From the NCBI RefSeq assembly GCF_000381925.1, contig NZ_KB907308.1:434001-498000 (forward strand): 64,000 nt of DNA. Direction: 5' to 3'. Below, piece after piece: positions 34,269-41,594 of the stretch. The notes beneath the pieces were generated by a model. The model was not told the DNA's origin. It saw only the letters and a list, made by a program, of their open reading frames with translations, and did no database searches. Source of the DNA: Nocardia sp. BMG111209. Lineage in GTDB: Bacteria > Actinomycetota > Actinomycetes > Mycobacteriales > Mycobacteriaceae. Position 1 is the stretch's first letter, and every line of letters starts with the position of its first letter. The position numbers and the translations under genes were made by a program.

Positions 34269-35614
34269 GCCACCGCCTCCGACTTCGGAGCGCGACGGGG
34301 CCGGCGTTGCCGGAACACCACGGCCGCGGCCACGCACAGGATCAGTACGCTCTGCACGATCTGCACCGAGGACGCCGGAACCGACGCCGCCACTTGCAGA
34401 TTGATGCCACCGGCGGTGAGCAGGCCGAAGCCGAGCGCGACCCCGCCGACCGCGAGCAGACTCCCGCGTGCCAGCAGTCCCACCACCAGACCCGCGAAAC
34501 CGTAACCGGAGGTGAAGTTCTCGGCCAGCACGAACGGCACGGTCGCCACCAGCCCCGCCCCGGCCACCCCGGCCAGCCCGCCCGCGGTGGCCAGCGCCGC
34601 CACCCGCAGCCGGGTGACCGGCAGCCCGAGCCGCGCGGAGGCCGCCTCGGAATGACCGACCGCGGCCAGCCGGACACCGACGGCCGTGCGCCGCACCACG
34701 ATCGCGGCGATCACCAGCGCGACGAGCGCGACCACCACGGCGATCGTCGCCGGAGACTGCGCCAGCCCCAGCAGCGGCAATCGCGCCCCCACGGCCAGCG
34801 GCTTCGACTGCGGCAGCGTCTCCACCGAGGTGACCGACTGCCGCAGCAACGCGGTCTCGTGCACCGCCAGCGACACCAGACCCAGCCCGACGAAGTTCAG
34901 CAGCAGCGTGGTGATCACCTCACTGGTACCGCGCCACACCCGCAACCACGCCGCGATACCGGCCCACAGCGCGCCCGCGGCGAACCCGGCCAGCAGAACC
35001 ACCGGAACCGCCACCACCGGCGGCACGGAGTCGGGCAGATGCACCCCGACCGCCGTCGCGGCGATACCCCCCAGCGCCAGTTGCCCTTCCGCCCCGACGT
35101 TCACCAGCCCCGCCCGGTGCGCGACGGTGAAACCGGTGGCGATCAACGCCAGCACCGCCGCCGTGTTCAGCGCGCTCCCGAAACTGTACGGCGACCCGAA
35201 CATGCCGTCCCACAACGCATTACCCGCCGCCGACGGAGTCGCGCCACTACCGGACGCCAGCAACACCCCGACGACAGCAGCCGCCGCCACCGCGGTGCCG
35301 TACACCCACACATCCCGCGACATCCCCTGGCCGCGTGATCTTCTCGTCAGCCACGCACCCCCACGATCACGCTCCGCTGCCGCCACCGACGCCGGGCCCC
35401 TCGCACCGTGTCGATCAGATGCCCCCAGGTCACGTTCCGCCGACGCCACCGATGCCGGACCGGTCGTATCGTCTCGCTCAGACGCGGGCAGCGCGCCACC
35501 GTGGCTATCCTCCGCTGCCACCTCCAGCGCCGGACCGCTCATCCCGAGTAGGTCAGGCGCGAGCGACGCGCCCCCATGATCATGTTCCGCCGCCCCCGAC
35601 GCTTGACCGCTCAT
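34265..35614 (-). CDS. ABC transporter permease, BMP/nucleoside type (first subunit) with repeat-bearing N-terminal extension
   Basis: 449 residues; the permease proper starts near residue 98 (MSRDVWVYGTAVAAAAVVGVLLA) and has the family loop ATGFTVAHRAGLVNVGAEGQLALGG and the coupling segment LAAVGHSEAASARLGLPVTRLRV. The first 97 residues are a hydrophilic extension with about three and a half imperfect repeats of 21-25 residues (AEHDHGGASL, AEDSHGGALP, AERDLGASDR, AERDRGGAWL, with GPAxxVA between). I keep the upstream ATG because it overlaps the ATPase stop in ATGA; the ATG at 35323 lacks a spaced ribosome-binding site. Confidence 0.82.
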   Translation of the reverse strand: MSGQASGAAEHDHGGASLAPDLLGMSGPALEVAAEDSHGGALPASERDDTTGPASVASAERDLGASDRHGARGPASVAAAERDRGGAWLTRRSRGQGMSRDVWVYGTAVAAAAVVGVLLASGSGATPSAAGNALWDGMFGSPYSFGSALNTAAVLALIATGFTVAHRAGLVNVGAEGQLALGGIAATAVGVHLPDSVPPVVAVPVVLLAGFAAGALWAGIAAWLRVWRGTSEVITTLLLNFVGLGLVSLAVHETALLRQSVTSVETLPQSKPLAVGARLPLLGLAQSPATIAVVVALVALVIAAIVVRRTAVGVRLAAVGHSEAASARLGLPVTRLRVAALATAGGLAGVAGAGLVATVPFVLAENFTSGYGFAGLVVGLLARGSLLAVGGVALGFGLLTAGGINLQVAASVPASSVQIVQSVLILCVAAAVVFRQRRPRRAPKSEAVA

Positions 35615-37512
35615 GCCGCGGCCCCCAGCATCAGCCGGGCGATGGTGTCGGCCGCGTGCCCGGTGGCCGGGTGGACCGGGCCGAGCAGGCGGCCACGGTA
35701 GGCGACGAAGACACGGTCGCAGAGGGTGAGCAGTTCGGGCAGTTCGTGGGAGACCAGCAGCACCGCCGCACCCGCCGCGGCGGCGCCGCGCAGCTGGGTC
35801 AGCACGGCGTCCACCGCCGCGAGGTCCAGCCCGCGGGTCGGTTGTGCCGCGACCAGGCAGCGCAGTGGATCCAACGCCAATTCCCTTGCCACCACGACCT
35901 TCTGCTGATTGCCGCCGGACAACGTGTGCATCGGCGCGGCCGGCGAGGCGGCCCGGATGCCGTGCGCGGCGATCGCGGCGGCCGCGGTGTCGTACACGGC
36001 TCGCCGGTTCAGCAGTCCGCGCCGGCGGAACCGGGACAACCGGCCCAGGCAGAGGTTCTCCGCGACACTCATGGCCGGAATACAGCCCTCGTGATGCCGA
36101 TCCTCCGGAATGACGCCGAGCCCCGCCGCCGTGCGGGCGGCCACCGTCGCCCTCGTCATATCCCGCCCGGCGAATTCGATCCGGCCGCCATCCGGCCGCC
36201 GCGCGCCACTGAGCACCGCGACCAACTCGCTCTGGCCGTTCCCCTCCACCCCGGCGATCCCGGTGATCTCCCCCGCCCGCAACTCCAGATCCAGACCGTC
36301 CAGCAGCGGCGCCCCATCCCCCCGCGCCAACCGCAACCCGGCAACCCGCAACACCGGCGGCGAAACTACGCTCTCACCGGCACCGCCCGGCACACCCGCA
36401 GCGCCCTGGGCAACACTGACCTCGGTACCCATCGCACCGACAGCGCCTGCATCGGCAACTACTCCACCGGCAAGGCTCGTTCCGACAATCGATACGTCAC
36501 CAGCACCGGTCGCACCGATAGCGGCGGCTACACCCACCGCATTGACAGCGCTCGCAGCACCGACGGCATCCTCACCAGCGGCAGGTGCAGAACTGTCAGA
36601 ACTGCCAGCACCGAGTACCTCAGCAGTGCCCGGCTGCGCAGTCAATCCCACGGAAATCTCTGCACCAGTGACGATTTCGTCGGCACCGCCCGAATCGGCA
36701 GCGGTCTGCCCGGCGACCGCCGCGGCTGGACGGTCGGCGGTGGTCGCGGCAGCCACACCCGAATCACCCAGGACCAGAAGCGGATCCAGGTCTGCCAGGC
36801 GGCGGCCGACCATCAGGCCGACCAGGTCGTCGCGGGTGAACTCGGACAGTGGGCCGGAGCCGACGACGCGGCCCGCGCGCAGGACCGTGGCGGTGTCGGC
36901 GACGCGTTCGATCTCGCCCAGTTTGTGGGTGATGAGTACGACCGCGCGACCGGCGGCGGCGATGCGGCGGCAGGTGCCGAGCAGGGAGCTCACCTCCGCC
37001 GGGCCCAGTACCGCGGTGGGTTCGTCCAGGAGTATCAGATTTGGTTCGGCCAGAAGGCATTTCACGATCTCGACGGTCTGGCGTTCCCCCACCGACAGTG
37101 CCTCGACCCGCGCGGTGGGATCGACGCGCAGGCCGAATTCGTCGGCGACCGTGGCCAATCCGGTGGTCAGGTCCGCGCGGCGCAACCGCAGTCGCGCGGC
37201 GGGGCCCAGCAGTAGGTTCTCCGCGACCGTCAGGGTCGGCACCAGGCTGAAATGCTGGTGCACCATGGCGATTCCGCGGCGCAGGGCGTCGGCGGGCCGG
37301 CGCGGCCGGTACGGCTCGCCGAACAGCCGCATCCGGCCCTCGTCCGGACTCGCCGAACCGTAGACGAGATTGCACAGTGTCGACTTCCCGGCGCCGTTCT
37401 CACCGAGTACGCAGTGCACCTCGCCGCGGCGGACCGTGATGTCCACATCCGACAGCGCCCGCACCGCACCGAACCGCTTGCCGACACCGGCTAGTTCCAG
37501 GGCAGTGTCCAC
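35611..37512 (-). CDS. ABC transporter ATP-binding protein, BMP/nucleoside type, with a long Ala-rich linker
   Basis: 633-residue double ATPase. Module one has Walker A GENGAGKST (37-45), signature LSVGERQ and LILLDEPTAVL; module two begins near 387 with GVEGNGQSEL in place of Walker A and LSGGNQQKVVVAREL as signature, the usual asymmetry of this family. Residues about 250-386 form an Ala/Gly/Val/Ser-rich linker with no domain; typical relatives are about 510 residues with only a few residues there. The GTG start has GGAGG ten bases upstream, just downstream of the operator. First gene of the operon. Confidence 0.88.
   Translation of the reverse strand: MDTALELAGVGKRFGAVRALSDVDITVRRGEVHCVLGENGAGKSTLCNLVYGSASPDEGRMRLFGEPYRPRRPADALRRGIAMVHQHFSLVPTLTVAENLLLGPAARLRLRRADLTTGLATVADEFGLRVDPTARVEALSVGERQTVEIVKCLLAEPNLILLDEPTAVLGPAEVSSLLGTCRRIAAAGRAVVLITHKLGEIERVADTATVLRAGRVVGSGPLSEFTRDDLVGLMVGRRLADLDPLLVLGDSGVAAATTADRPAAAVAGQTAADSGGADEIVTGAEISVGLTAQPGTAEVLGAGSSDSSAPAAGEDAVGAASAVNAVGVAAAIGATGAGDVSIVGTSLAGGVVADAGAVGAMGTEVSVAQGAAGVPGGAGESVVSPPVLRVAGLRLARGDGAPLLDGLDLELRAGEITGIAGVEGNGQSELVAVLSGARRPDGGRIEFAGRDMTRATVAARTAAGLGVIPEDRHHEGCIPAMSVAENLCLGRLSRFRRRGLLNRRAVYDTAAAAIAAHGIRAASPAAPMHTLSGGNQQKVVVARELALDPLRCLVAAQPTRGLDLAAVDAVLTQLRGAAAAGAAVLLVSHELPELLTLCDRVFVAYRGRLLGPVHPATGHAADTIARLMLGAAA
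36355..36765 (-). other. Low-complexity insertion between the two ATPase modules
   Basis: This segment codes for about 136 residues made mostly of Ala, Gly, Val, Ser and Thr with scattered Asp/Glu, between the first and second ABC modules. It contains no motif, and its codon choice looks looser than that of the flanking domains (more A-ending codons). It keeps the reading frame. Confidence 0.7.
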
Positions 37513-37524
37513 GACCGACCTCCA

Positions 37525-37544
37525 GTTAGTGGTATACCGCTAAC
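37525..37544. promoter_or_regulatory. GntR-type operator between the transporter operon and its regulator
   Basis: GTTAGTGGTATACCGCTAAC is a 20-bp inverted repeat with one mismatched pair, centred on GGTATACC. It lies 13 bases before the ATPase GTG, between promoter and ribosome-binding site, in the region shared with the divergent GntR gene. The same pattern occurs upstream of the BMP gene. Confidence 0.82.
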
Positions 37545-37627
37545 TTTCGACGATCGGTGTGGCGGCCGCGTTCCGGCTGTGTTTCGGGCGGGAAAACCGC
37601 TCCGGGGCAGCGATAGTGTGGAATGTC

Positions 37628-38341
37628 GTGACAGCACCAGGATCCTTGCGCGACCACGCCTACGAGTCGATCAAGCAACGCATCATCGGCGTCGAGCTGC
37701 GGCCGGGACAGCGGCTGGTCGAGCGCGATCTGGCCGCCGAGCTGCAGGTTTCCCGTATCCCGCTGCGCGAGGCGCTGCGCGTGCTGGCCGCCGAGGGCCT
37801 CGTTCTGCTGGTTCCGGGCAAGGGTGCGCTGGTGGCCCCGTTCACCCCCGCCGACGTCCGCGATCTGTTCGATGTCCGGGAGTCGCTGGAATCACTGGCC
37901 GCCCGGCTGGCCGCGAGCAACGCCACACCGTCCTCGATCGAGCCGCTGTCGGCCCTGCTGGTGCAGGCCCGGGCCGCCACCGCCGCCGGCGACGCCCAGC
38001 GGATCGCCGGCGCCAACGCCGCCTTCCACGCCGGAATCATCGATCTGGCCGGTAACCCCCTGCTCAACACCCTGATGCGCCCGCTGGCCGCCCGCACCGA
38101 ATGGCTGTTCCGCCTCACCGCGGCCCGGGACGCCGCCGAACAGTGCACCGAACACGAGGCCCTGTTCAGCCTGATCGCGGCCGGCGCCACCGAAGCGGCC
38201 GCGGCGAGCGCCTTCGCCCACATCGCCGCGGGCCGCGGCCCCAGCATCACCCTCGCCGCCGAATGGTCCACCCCCGAATTCGACGCCGAACTGGTCGCCC
38301 GCGGCCGCCGCCGACGCCGCCCGGTCGCCGACAGCGCCTGA
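37628..38341 (+). CDS. GntR family transcriptional regulator, FCD (FadR-like) type
   Basis: 237 residues. The winged HTH is LRDHAYESIKQRIIGVELRPGQRLVERDLAAELQVSRIPLREALRVLAAEGLV. The FCD effector domain follows, with DVRDLFDVRESLESLAARLAA, NAAFHAGIIDLAGNPLL and EHEALFSLIAAG; the spaced Asp and His residues are typical metal or carboxylate ligands. Two in-frame GTG codons (37616 and 37628) are possible starts; 37628 gives the usual N-terminus. Divergent from the transporter operon and the most likely protein to bind both operators. Confidence 0.9.
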   Translation: MTAPGSLRDHAYESIKQRIIGVELRPGQRLVERDLAAELQVSRIPLREALRVLAAEGLVLLVPGKGALVAPFTPADVRDLFDVRESLESLAARLAASNATPSSIEPLSALLVQARAATAAGDAQRIAGANAAFHAGIIDLAGNPLLNTLMRPLAARTEWLFRLTAARDAAEQCTEHEALFSLIAAGATEAAAASAFAHIAAGRGPSITLAAEWSTPEFDAELVARGRRRRRPVADSA

Positions 38342-38418
38342 CCCCACCGCCGCGACCGGGATGCCGATCGACCGGAATGCGCTCGCGGAGTTGCCTTCTC
38401 GGCCGCTAGCCTCGAACC

Positions 38419-39357
38419 GTGAGATCGGACGGGGATTTTCCGGCCGAGTGGGGACGCACGCTGGTGGGCGAGGTGTTCCGGGACCCGGACGACGAGGAGT
38501 GGACCTTCGACGATTGGCAGGAGATCACCTTTCCGAGCGTGGAGGACGGCCGTCACGGCCATCACACGAGCGGATCGGTGGCTCCCGATACGGTGGCGAT
38601 CGCGCTGGACGGCGAGATCGTCGCACTCGGCGAGACGGGTGGGATGACGCCGACCAACCTCTACGTCTACGACACCGAGTACTACCAATTCCTGCGCCTG
38701 CGTGCGGTACTCGATCCGGAGCGCTGGGCATCGCTGCCGTGGGGTCCGTTCCGCAACGGCCAGTTGCTGTACGCCTGGGACAAATTCCACCGCCAGGACT
38801 ACTTTCGCTACCCGGATCGCCCGCCTGCGCCCGTCGGATACGGGGATTCGCACCAACCGGGGGACGCGGCGGTCATGACCTACGGCGGCGACTGGTACGA
38901 CCTCGCTCAACAGGTCGAACGCGAATACCCCCTCGGGTACCGCGCCGAACCGGCTGCGTCATCGGAGGCATGCCTGATCCGGGCCACCCAGGACGGGGAT
39001 CTCGCCGCCGTGCGCGAACAACTCGCGCTCGGCACGAATCCCGATATCGGCGCCGAACCGGCGGGCGTGCACACCTCTTTCTGTACGCGACGCGCATCGT
39101 CACCGTTGGCAATCGCCCGCCAGGACCGCCGGCCCGAGATAACGCGCGCACTGATCTCCGCAGGCGCCGACGAACGGGCACAGAATGCCGTTGTCCGCGA
39201 ACCCATCGACCTCGCGCAGCTGCGCCCGATCGGCAAGCCGTCGCTGTTCGTGCGATTGATCTATCTGGTGCGACCCGATCTCCGGTTGCCCTTCGATCGG
39301 CCACAGCGACGAAGCGGCACATCGCCGCACAAGCGGTGGTGGAAAGGAACCGGCTGA
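38419..39357 (+). CDS. Hypothetical protein with C-terminal ankyrin-like repeats
   Basis: 312 residues. The first 180 are acidic and aromatic-rich (EEWTFDDWQEITFPS, LYVYDTEYYQFLRLRAVLD, PWGPFRNGQLLYAWDKFHRQDYFRYP) and resemble nothing I can name. From about 182 comes EACLIRATQDGDLAAVREQLALGTNPD and, later, SPLAIARQDRRPEITRALISAGADERAQN, two ankyrin-type units around a shorter insert. The GTG start at 38419 has no clear ribosome-binding site. There is no obvious operon partner; it stands between the GntR regulator and ffh. Role unknown, possibly protein-protein interaction. Confidence 0.6.
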   Translation: MRSDGDFPAEWGRTLVGEVFRDPDDEEWTFDDWQEITFPSVEDGRHGHHTSGSVAPDTVAIALDGEIVALGETGGMTPTNLYVYDTEYYQFLRLRAVLDPERWASLPWGPFRNGQLLYAWDKFHRQDYFRYPDRPPAPVGYGDSHQPGDAAVMTYGGDWYDLAQQVEREYPLGYRAEPAASSEACLIRATQDGDLAAVREQLALGTNPDIGAEPAGVHTSFCTRRASSPLAIARQDRRPEITRALISAGADERAQNAVVREPIDLAQLRPIGKPSLFVRLIYLVRPDLRLPFDRPQRRSGTSPHKRWWKGTG

Positions 39358-39425
39358 GCCGAGATCACCACGGTCGATACGGAATTCGGCAGACTTCCGC
39401 ATCCGCCGCCGACGTGGCCGGAAAT

Positions 39426-39461
39426 GCCCGGGGCGGACGCGAGATCGCGTCCGCCCCGGGC
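39426..39461. terminator. Strong hairpin between the ankyrin-like gene and ffh
   Basis: GCCCGGGGCGGACGCGA and TCGCGTCCGCCCCGGGC form a perfect 17-bp stem with a very small loop, nine bases beyond the ffh stop. The two genes converge, so it probably ends both transcripts. Confidence 0.85.
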
Positions 39462-39469
39462 GAATCGGG

Positions 39470-41053
39470 TTACTTCTTCGGGAACTTCAACTGGGACAGG
39501 TCGATTCCCTCGAGCCCCGGGGGCAGTTCGTCCAGACCGGCGGGCATGTTCGACAGGTCCGGGAAACCCGCGGGCATCCCCGGCATACCGGGCATCCCGG
39601 CGGGCATGCCCGGCATCCCCGGGAACCCACCGCGCACCTTCGGCGGGGTCGGGCCGCGGCCGCCCTTCTTACCCTTCTTGCCACCCTTCTTCTTGGTGCC
39701 GCCGCGCGCGCCCGGCATGCCGAACTGGCGGCTCATGGCGCTCATCATCTTCCGCGCCTCGAAGAAGCGGTCGACGAGCTGGTTGACGTCGGAGACCGCG
39801 ACGCCGGAGCCGTTGGCGATGCGCAGCCGGCGGGAGGCGTTGATGATCTTCGGGTTGGCCCGCTCGCCCGGGGTCATGCCGCGGATGATGGCCTGCACCC
39901 GGTCCAGTTGCTTGTCGTCGACCTGGGACAGCGCGTCCTTCATCTGGCCGGCACCGGGCAGCATGCCCAGCAGGTTGCCGATCGGGCCCATCTTGCGGAT
40001 GGCGAGCATCTGCTCGAGGAAGTCCTCGAGGGTGAGCTCGCCGGAACCGATCTTGCGCGCGGCCTCCTCGGCCTGCTGCGCGTCGTAGACCTGCTCGGCC
40101 TGCTCGATGAGGGTGAGCAGGTCGCCCATGCCGAGGATCCGGCTGGACATGCGGTCGGGATGGAAGACGTCGAAGTCCTCCAGCTTCTCGCCGGTGGACG
40201 CGAACAGGATCGGCTGGCCGGTGATCTCGCGCACGCTCAGCGCCGCGCCACCGCGGGCGTCGCCGTCGAGTTTGGTCAGCACCACGCCGGTGAAGCCGAC
40301 GCCGTCGCGGAACGCCTCCGCGGTGGTGACGGCGTCCTGGCCGATCATGGCGTCGAGGACGAACAGCGTCTCGTCCGGCTGCACGGCGTCGCGGATGCCC
40401 GCGGCCTGCCGCATCAACTCCTCGTCGATGCCGAGGCGGCCGGCGGTGTCGACGACGACCACGTCGAAATGCTTCTGCCGGGCCTCCTCGACGCCGGCCT
40501 TCGCGACGTCGATCGGATCGGCCGCGGTGACGATCGGATTGTCGCCCGTGGACACCGTGGTACCCGGATGCGGTGCGAACACCGACACCCCGGCCCGCTC
40601 GCCGACCACCTGGAGCTGGGTGACCGCGCCGGGGCGCTGGAGGTCACAGGCCACCAGCAGCGGCGTGTGCCCCTGGCCCTTGAGCCATTTCGCGAGCTTG
40701 CCCGCGAGGGTGGTCTTACCGGCGCCTTGCAGACCGGCCAGCATGATCACCGTGGGTGGATTCTTCGCCAGCCGCAGTCGCCGGGTCTCGCCGCCGAGGA
40801 TCGCGACGAGTTCCTCGTTGACGATCTTGACGACCTGCTGCGCCGGATTCAGCGCCCCGGAGACCTCGGCCCCCTTGGCGCGCTCCTTGATCCGGTTGAT
40901 GAACTGACGGACCACCGGCAACGCGACGTCGGCCTCGAGCAGTGCCAGCCGGATCTCCCGGGCGGTCGCGTCGATATCGGCCGGTGACAGGCGCCCCTTG
41001 CCACGGAGGTCCTTGAGGGCACCGGCCAACCGGTCGGACAGGGATTCGAACAC
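39470..41053 (-). CDS. ffh: Signal recognition particle protein Ffh (SRP54)
   Basis: 527-residue GTPase that binds 4.5S RNA and signal sequences. The NG domain has GLQGAGKTTLAGKLAKWL, DVVVVDTAGRL and TKLDGDARGGAAL; the M domain has MGDLLTLIEQAEQVYD, LPGAGQMKDAL and SRRLRIANGSGVAVSDVNQLVDRFFEARKMM. A basic KKKGGKKGKKGG stretch leads to a Met/Gly/Pro tail (GMPGMPAG repeats), longer than in E. coli but common in actinobacteria. The GTG start has an AGGAG site. Confidence 0.97.
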   Translation of the reverse strand: MFESLSDRLAGALKDLRGKGRLSPADIDATAREIRLALLEADVALPVVRQFINRIKERAKGAEVSGALNPAQQVVKIVNEELVAILGGETRRLRLAKNPPTVIMLAGLQGAGKTTLAGKLAKWLKGQGHTPLLVACDLQRPGAVTQLQVVGERAGVSVFAPHPGTTVSTGDNPIVTAADPIDVAKAGVEEARQKHFDVVVVDTAGRLGIDEELMRQAAGIRDAVQPDETLFVLDAMIGQDAVTTAEAFRDGVGFTGVVLTKLDGDARGGAALSVREITGQPILFASTGEKLEDFDVFHPDRMSSRILGMGDLLTLIEQAEQVYDAQQAEEAARKIGSGELTLEDFLEQMLAIRKMGPIGNLLGMLPGAGQMKDALSQVDDKQLDRVQAIIRGMTPGERANPKIINASRRLRIANGSGVAVSDVNQLVDRFFEARKMMSAMSRQFGMPGARGGTKKKGGKKGKKGGRGPTPPKVRGGFPGMPGMPAGMPGMPGMPAGFPDLSNMPAGLDELPPGLEGIDLSQLKFPKK

Positions 41054-41137
41054 CGATCGCGCTCCTGATCTCGAGGGTGGTCACTCGGGATACCAGGGTA
41101 GTGCGAGGATCGGACCGACCGGATCCCCCCTGGTGGA

Positions 41138-41446
41138 TTACGGTGTCCGGCGGCGTGCGCGCGGGGCCTGGCGGATGTCGTGATCCTCGGCCGCGACCAT
41201 GAACACCGCCTCGCGGCCGGTCAGTCCGAGCTCCAGCGCCATGGTGTCGAGGACGGCCCATTCGGCGGTGGTGGGCTCGTTCCCGCCGGGCCGGGACGCG
41301 ATCTTCATCGCCGTCACCGCCTGCTGGCCGGTCAGGGTACGGCCGGGCAGCCACGAGACGACCCAGCGATCACCTCCGACACAGCGCGCGATGTGCCGAG
41401 TGGTGTCGCTGGTCATCATCGACGCGGACACGACTTCAATTGCCAC
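41138..41446 (-). CDS. Small conserved hypothetical protein
   Basis: 102 residues, MAIEVVSASMMTSDTTRHIARCVGGDRWVVSWLPGRTLT, then GQQAVTAMKIA and WAVLDTMALELGLTGREAVFMVA. It is globular, with no signal peptide or membrane segment and a basic end. I recognise no domain. Codon use is like that of its neighbours, and the ATG lies 148 bp after the glnD stop, in an A/T-richer gap that could hold its promoter. Probably a real gene restricted to Nocardia-like actinobacteria. Confidence 0.6.
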   Translation of the reverse strand: MAIEVVSASMMTSDTTRHIARCVGGDRWVVSWLPGRTLTGQQAVTAMKIASRPGGNEPTTAEWAVLDTMALELGLTGREAVFMVAAEDHDIRQAPRARRRTP

Positions 41447-41594
41447 CGAATCGCTCCCCTCATGCTCGAACAGCCGACAGCACGAACAAGTAGCGCGACA
41501 GCCGAAAGCTGATCCGATCGTAGGTGTGCGCTGCCATACCGGATCGCGACGTCAGCAAATCGTTGGCAACAATTGCATTAAACAGTCGAATCGG

